Assembly (NCBI GenBank): GCA_029237695.1 | Contig: CM055277.1 | Location: 40,644,242-40,708,241, forward strand | Origin: Conchocele bisecta | Taxonomy: Eukaryota > Mollusca > Bivalvia > Lucinida > Thyasiridae | Direction: 5' to 3' | Length of the DNA: 64,000 nt | Shown here: in pieces, positions 19,855 through 33,700 of the stretch | Numbering within the stretch: the stretch's first letter is position 1 | Layout: each line of letters opens with the position of its first letter | Made by a program: the position numbers and the translations under genes | Notes under the pieces: model-generated | What the model saw: only the letters and a program-made list of their open reading frames with translations | Database searches by the model: none | What the model was told of the DNA's origin: nothing

Positions 19855-21384
19855 TTATAATGTGTGAAACTGAAGAGAAATAAACAGTACAAGTTCAGCA
19901 AATAGAATGTCCGTGTTTGTTTACTTTCTATTTATATCCATGTAGAAGAATATTCAGAAAACCTCAATCCTACCAGATTCCGCCAGCCACCAGTATTCGC
20001 CTGCGCCTCTGTTTCTGACTAGCTTAACGGGTTTGTAATGTTTGCATTTGTAGATTCCAAGATCACATTAATCATTATGTAAATACATAATTTGGGGCTA
20101 TAGTTTGGCTATAAGTCTCAATAATTTACCTGCAGTAAATAGTTCACTACGAATAGTTCACTTGGAGAACTTTCGTTTTCTAGACATCGGTGAGTCGCGA
20201 GATTTCTTGTGTTTCCGCATGTTTTCATGTAATGAATTTGTAACATCAAAGTCTCACGATCTTTCATCAAGAGAAGATGCCAATGAAGTCCTGTTATTAT
20301 AGTAAACTTGCATGTTACCTGCGTGACACGACACCCAATCCAAGTGCCGTGACGGCTCGGCTACGCCCAGAGTTCAATGTCGGGTATTGGGTCACGTAGG
20401 GTACCGGTTATATGCACATGTAAAGTGTACTACCAATACAAGTGAGAACACTATATAATAGGACTAATACAGTACTATATAATAGGACAATATCTCCTAA
20501 CTATCCCTGTGTGAGTGGAGAGTATCCTACATCGAAATGTCCAGCCTGTAGGAGATCCTGTCAATATACATGATATATAGGTTGAAAATAGCCAAACTGG
20601 ACTGCTTTTCTGAGGGTGGCGGGTGACTTATAAAAATCACCGCCTCTCACAATCAGTTAAGGAGGCTCGCGAAAAGTATTGCAAAATACTCGCAAATGAA
20701 GTACAAATCGCGGGTCATAATATAAATGCAGGAAATCGCATCAGATGTGTTTAATTAATGTTTTACAAAGTTACCCCACCCACCTATTTTTGGCCAGAAA
20801 TTTCGACACGACTGAATTTGTTGGAATTGTTCTCATGAAAACATGAGGTACAGAGACTTTGTTATGTCTTGTTCTATCACTTGTAACACCACACCATTTC
20901 CTGAAAATGATTTCAAAGCGGGGTCATAACAACCTAAAATTTTCGCTACAAATGCATAGCATGCGCCATTTTCCAAGATGTCAAAATCAACCGAAGCTAA
21001 CATTCAGTTTCGTAGAATTATGAAATACTCTAAAAAGATACACCAGTCCTAGTCAAGCCTCCCAAAGTCAAGAATTCACAAACCTATTTTTCTAGACACA
21101 CTGGTGTAACTTACAGGGTCGGTAGTGAAATATATAGAAAATCATCCACCCCCTTTTTAAAGCTAGCCGCCATCTATCCCGTGATACCTATAGTGTGTAG
21201 GAATATTGGGTAGCCAGACTAGATTGTATGCACTGGTTCACCAGACACACTGTGTGTGCTTCATTTGTGCACTACCAGAATTGGCCTCGTACTACATTAT
21301 TTAATTTTGGAGACATTGCCCAACTTCAGATACAGCAATGTGTGTCAAAATCTTCAGAATCATGCAGTATGGAGTTGCGTTGCC
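19855..21384. other. Non-coding stretch
   Basis: No supported gene. A weak palindrome lies at 20310-20400, around GTGACGGCTCGGCTACG, and a tandem duplication of ACTATATAATAGGAC lies near 20447 and 20474. Confidence 0.45.
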
Positions 21385-21720
21385 TCCCAACAATGGAAGG
21401 TAATATCCGCCATAATTCTCTTAGGCCTGATGCTTGCTTGCTGATGACATTCTAAGTTCTATCAATCTTATTACAATTATATGTGGCTTGATGCTTGCTG
21501 ACTGGTGCCATTACAACTTACTTTCATGTTATTGTATTCGTCATTCGTTTTTATGACATTTGAAATCTTGGTTCTAGTCTAAATTGCATGTGCATTTGAC
21601 TTGATGCTTTATTCATTCGCACTGTTTCAATGCGTTTGTGTTGATTACATTCTAAGCGGCTTCATGATTCATTCTTAGTGACATCCGGAGTTCCATTATT
21701 GATTATTGCATCGCTGTTTT
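21385..21720 (+). repeat. Dispersed repeat, reverse partner at 27000-27390
   Basis: GGTAATATCCGCCATAATTC and TTGATGCTTGC / GATGACATTC blocks recur in reverse complement at 27300-27390, and the similarity goes on loosely through both segments. Confidence 0.6.
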
Positions 21721-21954
21721 GCCATGCGTTTTGTTACCCCGCTAAGCCACGCCCCTTGACAGCAATAATTGCAACAGTAATTTGGGAACAACCATTATGA
21801 CGCCAGGTGCGCTGCTAAAACTTAAAATAGTTCTCCCTAAAATGATTTAATATGCTGGTACCCGTCCTCAAATGCGTTGCTCTCTAAATTGGTTCCATGC
21901 CCCTAACGGTGTTGATGTAGATTGATGCCGCCTTTTCTGTTGCGCCATGCTTAG

Positions 21955-22290
21955 GTTAAAATACACCAAATCGTTTTACTGTACAATTTAACCGAATCTC
22001 AGCCAGTCTTTCCTACTTTCACTATTCGTATGGATGTTATGGGACCAACCTCGTCATGTCCCCCACTATTGTTTATATTCTTTGGCCACGGACACTCTGT
22101 TTACATCACGTGACCAACATGCTCAGTGTTTTCTTTTAAATGCTTCAAATATGCTGAAAACTGGTGTTAAAAACACCACAACATGTTCCTCAAGTGAAAC
22201 AGGGTAGTAATGGATCAAGATTTGTAAGCAAACTGTGTCTGTGGCCTTAAAACACCCGGACTATTTTGTAGGCCAGACTACTTTTGAATA
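21955..22290 (+). repeat. Dispersed repeat also inserted in the satellite
   Basis: Blocks TCCTACTTTCACTATTCGTA, GTTCCTCAAGTGAA and GGGTAGTAATGGATCAAGAT recur in the same order at 43809-44240 and in part at 59430-59565. No ORF or clear termini. Confidence 0.7.
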
Positions 22291-22317
22291 CTCAATTTCT
22301 CTAACCTTAAACGTAGA

Positions 22318-22812
22318 GTGCTACATGTCAGGTTATAATATAGGGAGACATGTTTTTCTTTATTCTTTCAATCTGACATTTTTCTGGCAAAATGAACATT
22401 GATTTACCATTACCAGACGTACTAATTGACATTATTATACATTTTATATCAAACGCGAAATGCCAGTTTGATATCAGGGGCGATAAACGGGTTTCCTTAA
22501 AATGATAACGGAAGCAACTATTTATTCCATTTATTTATTTTTTGATGTGCAATATCATACTTTATGATATGTCGATAAAATTATTTATTCAGCATTTACT
22601 TGATATAAATAATTTAAAAATTCTGCATCATTTCCATATGGAACTAGCTTGATACCACCGCGAGTCTCTATGAGTACATTAAAGATTACTAAATAATTAT
22701 ATCTGTGTAGCTGGCACTCGTAATTTTTAAAAGTGGTGGACTACATGTAGTTGCAATTATACACTTATTTAAGTTCCATAAAGAAAAGTTTGTACCTACT
22801 AGATGGGACCCC
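22318..22812 (+). mobile_element. TTAA-type MITE, diverged third copy
   Basis: Shares ATTATTATACATTTTATATC, GATATCAGGGGCGATAAACG and the right-hand blocks with 3820-4334. The left end differs (GTTATAATATAGGGAGACAT) but matches the far end of the reversed copy at 57291-57725, so these two copies form a subgroup. It lies only ~30 bases from the next element. Confidence 0.7.
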
Positions 22813-23697
22813 AGCTTCAACAATAATTAAATCCATATTTTAACTAGAAATGGACGCTTGTCGACAAGCGCATGTGTATCCCCCTCCCCAGATACACAAG
22901 TAGTTTGAAAAAAGGGTGTTCGAGTTATGCTCCGGAGACAAAATCAGTGACGGAAAAACAAAGGGAGATAACTAAAAAATTAGTGATGCAAGAGTTGTCA
23001 TTATTGCGTGACACACCTTTAGGGTTGTGGTCTATGCATGTGTGAAATTTCATGAAAATATTCCAAAGGGTGTTCGAGTTATGCTCCTGACACGAAATCA
23101 GTGCATGAAACAACAAAGGGAGATAACTAAGAAATTAACGACGCAAGAGTTGTCATTCTTACGTGCGACACACCTTTGTGTCGTCTTCTATGCATGTGTG
23201 AAGTTTAATAAACTAGAAAATGTGTTCATAGAACACGGATGTCCCACATATCGCTTTGATAATAAATGAGGCCAAATTCCAAGTCAAAATTTTCTTTTAC
23301 CTGAGTGTTAAAAGTTTTTGAAGCACCAAGTATGTGACCTTGACCCTGGGCTTGGCGGGGGCAGGACGAACGTGGATTTGGCACAGGGTGGTAGAGGACC
23401 ATTAGAGCAATGCATATATGAAATATGAAGCTGATCCGTGAAAGAAAACAGAAATTATAAGATATTTACCTGAGAGTTAAAGTTTTTGAAGCACTAAGTA
23501 TGTGATCTTAACCCTGGGCTTGGCGGGGGCAGGACGAACGTGGATTTGGCACAGGGCGGTAGAGGACCATTAGAGCAATGTGTATATGAAATATGAAGGA
23601 GATCGGTCGAAGGATGAAGAAATTATGAGACATTTACCCGAGTGTTAAAGTTTTGTGACGGACAGACGGGACGACGGGAGGACGGGACGCACGTTCC

Positions 23698-23814
23698 TAC
23701 GAATGAATACTTGTTGGGTTTTTACTCTATAAAAATACCCAACAAGAGTACCCAACACTATCCTAACCCTACCCAATAAGATCCCCGTACGCTTACAAAA
23801 AGTACCCATTCGTG
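23698..23814. repeat. Small foldback nested in Helitron-like copy 1
   Basis: Outer ends ACGAATGAATACT and AGTACCCATTCGT and an inner hairpin CTTGTTGGGTTTTT ... AAAATACCCAACAAG sit inside the GGAC tract. The matching place in copy 2 lacks it, so it inserted later. Confidence 0.6.
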
Positions 23815-24048
23815 TGTGCGGACGGACGGACGGACAAGGGTAACACTAAATGCCCCCTCCACTATCGTGGTGGGGCATAAAAATATTCCAAAGGGTGTTC
23901 GAGTTATGCTCTGGATACAAAATCAGAGCACGAAACAAAAAAGGGAGATAAGTAAACAAGAATTCCGCAGAATCAAATGCCTCGCCTTGTCCCGCCTTGA
24001 CCTCGAGCCTGGGCCCGAAAGCAATTTTCACTGGCCCGAACATATTAT

Positions 24049-24114
24049 ACAATTATTGACTAGTGAGCCATAGAATATCAGATTATATTCTATGGCTCAC
24101 TAGTCAATAATTGT
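24049..24114. repeat. Palindrome near the 5' end of the Helitron-like element
   Basis: ACAATTATTGACTAGTGAGC pairs with GCTCACTAGTCAATAATTGT; arms of about 29 bases. The same palindrome is at 61245-61310 in copy 2. Confidence 0.8.
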
Positions 24115-24127
24115 TTTATTATATGAT

Positions 24128-24900
24128 AATAGTCTGTATATAGCACTTACGACCTTATGCTACTAGACAAAAATTGAAAAGAAAATTGAAAAAAAAAATT
24201 GAAAAAAAAAGTTTAAAAATTAAAAATAATAATGCTTGCTACTGGAGCCCAGAATTTTTTTTTAATAGTCCTATATTTATCTACATATATCTGCACAGGT
24301 CCACATACTGCCACAATATTGTCAACACAGTTTACGGAAATGTAATACTGTACCTGTATAAATTACCTGTAATAAGTTAGTGGTCAGTTAAAAAATTGAA
24401 AAAGAATGTAAAAAAAAAAAATGGAAAAAAATAAATAAAAAAATAATGCTCCCTACTGGAGCCCAGAATGTTTTTTAATAGTCCTATATTTATCTACATA
24501 TCATATATGCACAGGTCCACATATTGCCACAATATTTTCAAAACAGTTTACGGAAATGTAATATAATCATTTACCTGTATAAATTACCTGTAAGTGGTCA
24601 GTTGCACATGCTAGCACATGCACAGGTGAATAGTCTGTATATAGCACTTACGACCTTATGCTACTAGACAAAAATTGAAAAAGAATTTGAAAAAAAAAAT
24701 GAAGAAAAAAAATGGAAAAAAAAGTGTAAAAATTAAAAATAATAATGCTTGCTACTGGAGCCCAGATTTTTTTTTTAATAGTCCTATATTTATCTACATA
24801 TATCTGCACAGGTCCACATAATGCCACAATATTTTAAACACAGTTTACGGAAATGTAATATCGAATGTAGTAATTTACCTGTATAAATTACCTGTGGTCA
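24128..24900 (+). repeat. Tandem repeat, three units of ~215-300 bases
   Basis: Landmarks GCTACTGGAGCCCAGA (24238, then altered to CCCTACTGGAGC at 24450, and 24753) and CACAGGTCCACATA (24293, 24511, 24808) recur in order. Units are separated by A-rich tracts of varying length. AGTCTGTATATAGCACTTAC occurs at 24131 and 24631. Confidence 0.7.
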
Positions 24901-25034
24901 AGAGTGGTCAAGACTGGACATTTGCACATGCTAGCATATGCACAGGTGAATGGTTCTCCCAGTGTCTATTGTTCTTTCTACAGGTAAGGTGTACAGAGCA
25001 CACGAGAAAACGGGTCTTCATGCATTATTGTCCA

Positions 25035-25690
25035 GTTTGTAGAGTGCACAAAACAAAAAAGGTAGATAACTCAAAAATTAGCTACGCAAGAGTTGTCATT
25101 CTTGTGCGCGACACACCTCCGGGTCGTGGTCTATGCATGTGTGAAGTTTCATGAAAATATTCCAAAGGGTGGTCGAGTTATGCTCCGGACAGGAAACTAG
25201 TACGCGAAAACAAAAAAGGGAGATAACTAAAAAATTAGCTATGCAAGAGTTGTCATTCTTGTGCACGACACACCTTCGGTTCGTGGTCTAATTGAATGTG
25301 TGAAGTTTCATAAAAATATTCCAAAGGGTGGTCGAGTTATGGTCAATCAGTGCGCGAAACAAAAAAGGGAGATAACTAAAAAATTAGCTACGCAAGAGTT
25401 GTCATTCTTGTGCGCGACACACCTTCGGCTCGTGGTCTATGCATGTGTGAAGTTTCATGAAAATATTCCAAAGGGTGGTTGAGTTATGCCCCGGACACGA
25501 AATCAGTGTGCGAAACAAAAAAAGGGAGATAACTAAAAAATTAGCTATGCATATGCAAGAGTTGTCATTCTTGTGCGCGACACACCCCTTCGGGTCGTGG
25601 TCTATGCATGTGTGAAGTTCCATTAAAAATATTCCAAAGGGTGTTCGAGTTATGCTCCGGACAAGAAGTGTCTGCGGCGGACGCGGACGC
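25035..25690 (-). repeat. Four tandem ~150-base pearl-type core repeats
   Basis: Each unit contains GGGAGATAACTAAAAAATTA, CAAGAGTTGTCATTCTTGTG, GTCTATGCATGTGTGAAG and ATTCCAAAGGGTG. The cluster ends in four GCGGAC hexamers at 25675-25700. It is the same core as in 22844-24156 but without the terminal hairpin, so it is a truncated copy or a separate expansion. Confidence 0.75.
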
Positions 25691-25869
25691 GGACGCGGAC
25701 AGAGTCCGGGGGATACAATTAGTCAAGATCGAGAGCAGAATCGGTGCAGCTTATTGAAAATTAGGTCCCACAACATCCATAAGAACAAGAAACGAGGCAA
25801 AGCCACGAAGGCCAGGTTTTTTCCAAGCATAGACACTTGGATAACATAATTATACCCACTTTTTGTAGA

Positions 25870-26735
25870 CTAGATGGCCGTGGCCTGCATGTCGCGCCTT
25901 GGGGCGAGGCATGGACACTAAAAAAATAGATATAGTAGATGGAAAAACTTTAACGAAAAAAACACTTTAACCGGACACACGGACGTACGTACGGACGGAC
26001 GGACATATGCCAAAATGCCGACGATATCGCGCTTTCCGCAAGCGGGTGCGACAATGATGATAAACACCCATGTGAAGTATCAAGGTAATGGATGAAGCAG
26101 TTGCAGAGATATAGTACAGGAAAAAACTTTAACAAAAAATTTAAAAGTAATTTCACCTTGACATTGGGCACAGGGGCCGCACGGTTGGGGGTTAGAATGA
26201 AAATATGGATGATGATAAACACCCATGTGAAGTTTCAAGGTAATGGGCGAAGCAGTTGCAGAGATATAGTATAACGAAAAACTTTTAACCAAAAAACTTT
26301 AACCAGACGTACGTTAAAAAGTTAACGTTGAAAATGGCTAAGTCAATTACGTAGAAATAATAGGTGAAGGTAAAACAAATGGTCACATGTTGGATAGTTG
26401 TATGTGGTAGGCACCCCTTGGTTATGAAGCTGTGAAAGTTTGGTGGTCCTAGGTGGTACAGTACCAAAGAAATGGACTTAAACACGAAAACTTAACATTG
26501 AAAACGCGAAAACTTAACATTGAAAATGGCTAAGTCGACTGCGCGGAAAAAATGGGTCAAGTTAAAAAGAAAGTAACATGTTGGATAGTGATATGTGGTG
26601 GGCACCCCTTGATTATGAAGCTGTGAAAGTTTGGTGGTCCTAGGTGGTACAGTAACAAAGAAATGGACTCAAACACGAAAACTTAACATTGATTGTGGAC
26701 GCCGCCCGCCCGCCCGCCCGCCCGCCCGCCTGGCT
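25870..26735 (-). mobile_element. Second Helitron-like family, copy 1
   Basis: One end is CTAGATGGCCGTGGCC, then CATGTCGCGCC..GGCGAGGCATG, which on the minus strand gives a hairpin before a terminal CTAG. Inside are AACTTTAACC repeats, ACGTACGTACGGACGG tracts, GCGCTTTCCGCAAGCGGG, two ~170-base repeats (TGAAGCAGTTGCAGAGATAT) and two ~190-base repeats (GTTTGGTGGTCCTAGGTGG). It ends near a CCCG-rich tract. The Helitron label is inferred from the end structure only. Confidence 0.45.
26702..26732. repeat. CCCG microsatellite
   Basis: About seven tandem copies of CCCG, a strongly GC-rich island in AT-rich DNA. Confidence 0.8.
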
Positions 26736-27390
26736 AAAAATGAAAGTAGCAGAGAATAGCAAAATGTGTGGTAACGGGTTAATTTTTCAGGGAAAATGAA
26801 TGGTGGTGGCCCACCTTAGTCTGATCCCGGACGGTTATTGGTTTGTATCGGTAACGGGCCAGTTTGACAGTCAACCTGTGTAAGTTAGAGGTGTGCCTCA
26901 AACAGCCAATCACATCTCGTACTATTATTTATTTGTCGGAGGATTCCTAACATTGACAGCAGTGCCATCTGGCGTCATAATGAGGCACTACTAACTCATA
27001 TATTGCTTACATCATTTTGCTTGCTGCTTTCCGCTTTCGGACTGTGGCTTGATGCTTACTTCCTGCGGCTTTGTTCTTACTGCTTTCGGCCTTATTCAAA
27101 GTGCTAAGTGCTTTGTTCTTACTTTCTATTGCAAATGCTTAGTGCAATAAAACAGGGACTCGAATAAGGACGTATCAATAATTGTAATGTAAATAAGACG
27201 AATGAACAAAGCAATCAGCAGAATGGACATGTAAGAAAGACAAATACAATTACAACAGGCAGATTTCAAATGAAATAAATACAAATGACAAATGAAATAA
27301 CATGAATATAAGTTGTAATGTCATCAGCACGCAAGCATCAAGTCACATAGAATTATCATGATTATGGCGGATATTACCTTCTGTTCTATT
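26736..27390 (-). repeat. Dispersed repeat segments
   Basis: 26736-26785 is the reverse of TGCTACTTTCATTTTT near 59463. 27000-27390 is the reverse partner of 21385-21720. No gene is supported. Confidence 0.5.
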
Positions 27391-27649
27391 TTTAGTCGGT
27401 AACCGTGATGCCTTACTGATGCAAATCCGGATGACATCATTCATTCTATAGTCTGTTTCAGAGTTTGATCACCTTGTTTTACCATTGAAGGCACAGGTGA
27501 AAGTACATTTGGAGCTAATCTTCCGAGCCTGTTCTCTAACCGCAAACATGCACATTTGATTGTCTGAACAAGACTTGCAACAGCTGTGCTTATGTTAAAC
27601 GAAGGTGTTACATTTTAATGCATTTTTGTATGCAACATGCTCATTATAT

Positions 27650-27722
27650 TTTATAATTACAAGTGCAGATCCTGGTCAGACTGTGCGGATGCGACGGCTG
27701 ATCTGGATCTACACGGTCGAAA
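27650..27722 (+). repeat. MITE body fragment at the left edge of the satellite
   Basis: GTGCAGATCCTGGTCAGACT and GATCTGGATCTACACGG correspond to the CAGATCAGACTGTGC...CTGATCAAGATATACAC part of the elements at 49540-49785 and 54529-54785. The first satellite monomer starts about 15 bases after it. Confidence 0.6.
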
Positions 27723-27729
27723 AAGCCTA

Positions 27730-30700
27730 GTAAGTCCCATAAGCCCCATTCCTCTAGTCACACATCATTAGACAGGCAACCGTTGCCATAAGTCCCATTC
27801 ATCTAGTCACACAGCGTTATACATGCTACAGCTGCCATATGTCCCGTTCGTCTAGTCACACATCATTATACAGGCCACAGTTGCCATAAGTCCCATTCCT
27901 CTAGTCACTCATCATTATACAGGCCACAGTTGCCATACGTCCCATTCCTTTAGTCTCACATCATTATACAGGCCACAGTTGACCATAAGTCCCATTCATC
28001 TAGTCTCACATCATTATACAGGCCACAGTGACCATAAGTCCCATTCCTCTAGTCTCACATCATTATACAGGCCACAGTGCTAAGCCCATTATCTAGTCTC
28101 ACATAAGATACAGGGCCACCCAGTTGACTAGTCCCTCATAGTCTCACATCATTATACAGGCCACAGTGACCATATGTCCCTTATCAAGTCTCACATCCCT
28201 TATACAGGCCACAGTGACCTATGTCCCTTTCTCTAGTCACATCATTATACAGGCCACAGTGACCAAATCCCCCATTCCTCTAGTCACACATCTACAGGCC
28301 ACAGTGACCATAAGTCCCATCTATCCACATCATTATACAGGCCACAGTACATAAGTCCCATTCTCTAGTCACACATCATATACAGGCCACGTGACCTAAG
28401 TTCATTTCTAGTCACACATCATTATACAGGCCACAGTGACCATAAGTCCCATTCCTCTAGTCACACATCATTATACAGGCCACAGTGACCATAAGTCCCA
28501 TTCCTCTAGTCTCACATCATTATACAGGCCACAGTGACCATAAGTCCCATTCCATCTAGTCACACATCATTATACAGGCCACAGTGACCATAAGTCCCAT
28601 TCATCTAGTCACACATCATTATACAGGCCACAGTGACCATAAGTCCCATTCCTCTAGTCACATCATTATACAGGCCACAGTGACCATAGTCATTCTCAGT
28701 CCTGCACCCATCATATTACAGGCTGTCCATAAGTCCCATCTAGTCACACATCATTATACAGGCCACAGTGACCATAAGTCCCACCTCTGTACAATCTTAG
28801 TCTCACTCATACACAGGCCACAGTGACCATAAGTCCCATTCCTCTAGTCTCACATCATTATACAGGCCACAGTGACCATAAGTCCCATTCCTCTAGTCAC
28901 ACATCATTATACAGGCCACAGTGACCATAAGTCCCATTCCTCTAGTCACACATCATTATACAGGCCACAGTGACCATAAGTCCCATTCCTCTAGTCACAC
29001 ATCATTATACAGGCCACAGTGACCATAAGTCCCTTCCTGGAGTCTCACATCATTTATACAGGCCACAGTGACCATAAGTCCCATTAATCTAGGTCACACA
29101 TCATTATACAGGCCACAGTGACATAAGTCCCCATTCCTCTAGTCACACCTCATTTATTACAGGCCACAAGTGACCATAAGTACCATTCTCTAGTCACACA
29201 TCATTATACAGGCCACAGTGACCATAAGTCCATTCCTTTCAGTCTCAACATCATTATACAGGGCCACAGTGACCATAAGTCCAATTTCCTCTAGTCACAC
29301 ATCATTATACAGGCCACAGTGATCATAAGTCCCATTCATTAGTAACACATCATTACACAGGCCACAGTGACCATAAGTATCCCTCTAGTCTTTCACTATT
29401 TCTTATACAGGCCACAGTGACCATAAAGTTCCACATTCCTCCAGTCTCACAATTCATTATACAGGCCACAAGTGACCATAGTCCCATTTCATTCTTAGTC
29501 ACACATCATTATACAGGCCACAGTGACCATAAGTCCCAATTCCTCTAGTCCTCACATCATTATACAGGCCACAGTGACCATAAGTCCCATTCCTCTAGTC
29601 ACACATCATTATACAGGCCACAGTGACCATAAGTCCCATTCCTCTAGTCACACATCATTATACAGGCCACAGTGACCATAAGTCCCATTCCTCTAGTCTC
29701 ACATCATTATAGGCCACAGTGACATAAGTCCATTCCTCTAGTCTCACATCATTATACAGGCCACAGTGACATAAGTCCCATTCCTAGTCAACATCATTAT
29801 ACAGGCCACAGTGACAATAAGTCCCATTCTCTAGTCAACACATATTATACAGGCCACAGTGACATAAGTCCATTCCTCTAGTTCACACATTCTTTATACA
29901 GGCCACAGTGACCATAAGTCCCCATTCCTCTAGTCACACATCATTATACAGGCCACAGTGACCATAGTCCCATTCCTCTAGTCACACAAATCATTATACA
30001 AGGCCACAGTGATTCCATTACAAGTCCCATTCATTCTTGTCACAACATCATTACACAGGCCACAGTGACCATAAGTCCCATTTCCTCTAGTCTCCACATC
30101 ATTTTATACAGGCCACAGTGACCATAAGTTCCATTCATCTAGTCACATCATTATACAGGCACAGTGACCCATAAGTCCCATTCCTCTAGTCAACACATCA
30201 TATTTACAGGCCCACTGTGACCATAAGTCCCATTCTCTAGTCACAAACATCTACAGGCCACAGTGACCATAGTCCCATTCCTTCGTCACACATCATTATA
30301 CAGGCCCACAGTGACCATAAGTCCCATTCCTCTAGTCACACATCATTTACAGGCCACAGACCTTAAGGTCCATTTCTTAGTCCACATTTCATTTATAAGG
30401 CCACAGTGACAATAAGTCCCATTATCTAGTCTCACATCATTATACAGGCCACAGTGACCATAAGTCCCATTTTCCTCTCAGTCACTACATCATTATACAG
30501 GCCACAGTGACCATAAGACCCATTCCTCTAGTCACACATCATTATACAGGCCACAGTGACCATAAGTCCCATTCCTCTAGTCACACATCATTATACAGGC
30601 CACAGTGACCATAAGTCCCATTCATAGTCACACTCATTATACAGGCCACAGTGACCATAAGTCCCATTCCTCTAGTCACACATTATACAGGACAGTGACC

Positions 30701-33700
30701 ATAAGTCCATGCCTCTAGTCACATCATTATACAGGCCACAGTGACCATAAGTCCATTCCTCTAGGTACATATTATACAGGCCACAGTGACCATAAGTCCC
30801 ATTCCTCCAGTCACACATCATTATACAGGCCACAGTGACCATAAGTCCCATTCCTCCAGTCTCACATCATTATACAGGCCACTGTGACCATAAGTCCCAT
30901 TCCTCTAGTCACACATCTTATACAGGCCACAGTGACCATAAGACCCATTCCTCTAGTCACACATCATTATACAGGCCACAGTGACCATAAGTCCCATTCC
31001 TCTAGTCACACATCATTATACAGGCCACAGTGACCATAAGTCCCATTCCTCTAGTCACACATCATTATACAGGCACAGTGACCATAAGTCCCATTCCCTC
31101 TAGTCACACATTCTTATAACAGGCCACAGTGTTCCATAAGTCCCATTCTCTAGTCACACATCATTATACAGGCCACAGTGACCATAAGTCCCATTCCTCT
31201 AGTCACACATCATTATACAGGCCACAGTGACCATAAGTCCCATTCCTCTAGTCACACATCATTATACAGGCCACAGTGACCATAAGTCCCATTCCTCTAG
31301 TCACACATCATTATACAGGCCACAGTGACCATAAAGTCCCATTCATTAGTCACACATCATTATACAGGCCACAGTGACCATTACGTCCCATTCCTCTTAG
31401 TCATTACATCATTTTTAGGCCACAGTGACCATAAGTCCCATTCCTCTAGTCACAACATCTATTTTTATCAGGCACAGTGACCATAAGTCCCACCCTTTCT
31501 CTAGTCACACATCATTATACATGCCACAGTGTCCATAAGTCCCATTCCTCGAGTACACATCATTATACAGGCACTGTGACCATAAGTCCCAGTTCATTCT
31601 TGTCAAACATCATTATACAGGGGCACCCAGTGACCTTAAGTCAATCCTCTAGGGCATACTTCATTATACAGGCCACAGTGACCTAAGTCCAATTCTCTAG
31701 TCACACATAATTATACAGGCCACAGTGTAAATAAGTACCATTCCTCTAGTCACAATTCATTATAACAGGCCACCGTTGACCATATGTCCCATTCCTCTAG
31801 TCCACATATTATACAGGGCCACAGTGAGCCATAAGTCCCATTCCTCTTTGTCACTAACCTCATTATACAGGGCCACAGTGACCATAGTCCATTCCTTAGT
31901 CACACATCATTATACGGCACAGTGACCATAATGTCCAATCTTCCTCTAGTACACATTATTATACAAGGCACAGTGACCATAAAGTCCCATTCTCAGTCAC
32001 ACAATCATTATACCGGCCACAGTGACCAGTAAGTCTCCATTCCCTCCAGTCTCACATCATTATACAGGCCACTGTTGACCATAGTCCCTTTCACTCTAGT
32101 CACACATCATATACAGGCCACAGTGACCTTAAGACCCATTCCATCTAGCTCACATCATTATACAGGCCACAGTACAGCCCCAGTGCCATAAGTCCCATTC
32201 CTCTATGTCACATCAATTAACAGGCCACAGTGACCATAAGTCCCTATTCATCTAGTCACACATCATTTTTTACAGGCACAGAGACAATAAGTCCCATTCC
32301 TCTGTAACACATCTTTATACAGGCCACCGATGACCATAAGTTGCCCATTCCTCTAGTCACACATCATTATACAGGCAACAGTGACCATCAGTCCCATTCC
32401 TTTGTCTACATCATTATACAGGGCCACAGTGAGCCATAAGTTCCCATTCCTCTAGTCACACATCATCCTACAGGCCACAGTGACCATAAGTCCCATCCTC
32501 TAGTCACAACATCATTTATACAGGCCACAGTTGACCATAAGTCATTTCCTTAGTCACAATCATTCATACAGGCCACAGTGACCATAAGTCCCATTCCTCC
32601 AGTACACTTCTTTATACAGGCCACAGTGATATAAGTCCCATTCCATCCTAGTCACACATTCAGTTACACAGGCCCACAGTGACCATAAAAGTCCCCATTC
32701 CTCTAGACTCTACATCCATATTACAGGCCACAGTGACCATAAGGTCCCATTCCTCTAGTTCGACTACATCATTATATCCATGCCACAATGACCATACGTC
32801 CCATTCCTCTAGTCACACATCATTATTACAGGCCCACAGTGACCAAAAGTCCCATTCCTCTAAGTCACAACCCATTATTATTACAGGCCACCAGTGACCA
32901 TAAGTCCCATTCCTCTAACTTCATGAACCTTCATTAAACAGGCCCACAGTGACCATAATTCCCATTCCTCCCATTCACACCATCATTATACCAGGCCACA
33001 GTGATCATAATACCCAATCATCTAGTCACACATTCATTACACTGGCCACAGAACCATATGTCCCATTCCTCTATCTCACATCATTTATACAGGCCACAAG
33101 TGCATAATCCCATTTCATCTATGGTCACACATCATTATAGCAGGCCACAGTGAAAAGTCCCATTCCACTAAGTCACAAACATCCCTTTATTACAGGCCGA
33201 CCAGTGACCATAAAAGTCCCATTCCTCCATTCACAAATCCATTATACAGGCCAACAGTGACCATAAGTCCCAATTCCTTCTAGTCACACCATCATTATAC
33301 AGGCCACAGTGACCATAAGTCCCATTCCTCTAGTCTCTACAATCATTATTAACAGGCCACAGGTGACCGATAAGTCCCCATTCCTTTCCTTAGTCAAAAC
33401 ATCATTATAACAGGCCACAGTGATCCATAAGTCCCCAATTCCATCCTAGTTCACACATCCATTTTACACAGGCCACCAGGACCATAAGTCCCATTCCTCT
33501 AGTCCTCACATCCATTACACAGGCCCACAAGTGCCATAAGACCCAATTACCTCTAGTCACACAGCATTAATACAGGCCACAGTGACCATAATCCCCATTC
33601 CTCTAAGTCACACATCCATTATTACAGGCCACCCAGTGACGCACCATAAGTCCCATTCATCTATTCACAACATCATTATACCAGGCCACAGTGACCATAA

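Larger units (their letters stand above)
22844..24156 (-). mobile_element. Helitron-like ('pearl'-type) element, copy 1
   Basis: Read on the minus strand, the 3' end is the palindrome CGCTTGTCGACAAGCG, then TCCATTT and terminal CTAG, with T after it: the usual Helitron 3' arrangement. Going inward there are two ~150-base core repeats (GGGTGTTCGAGTTATGCTCC, GGGAGATAACTAA), two ~180-base repeats with AGTATGTGACCTTGACCCTG, a GGAC microsatellite and a 66-base palindrome. Core repeats plus such microsatellites resemble bivalve pearl elements. No Rep/helicase gene is present, so it is non-autonomous. Copy 2 is at 59660-61352. Confidence 0.65.
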
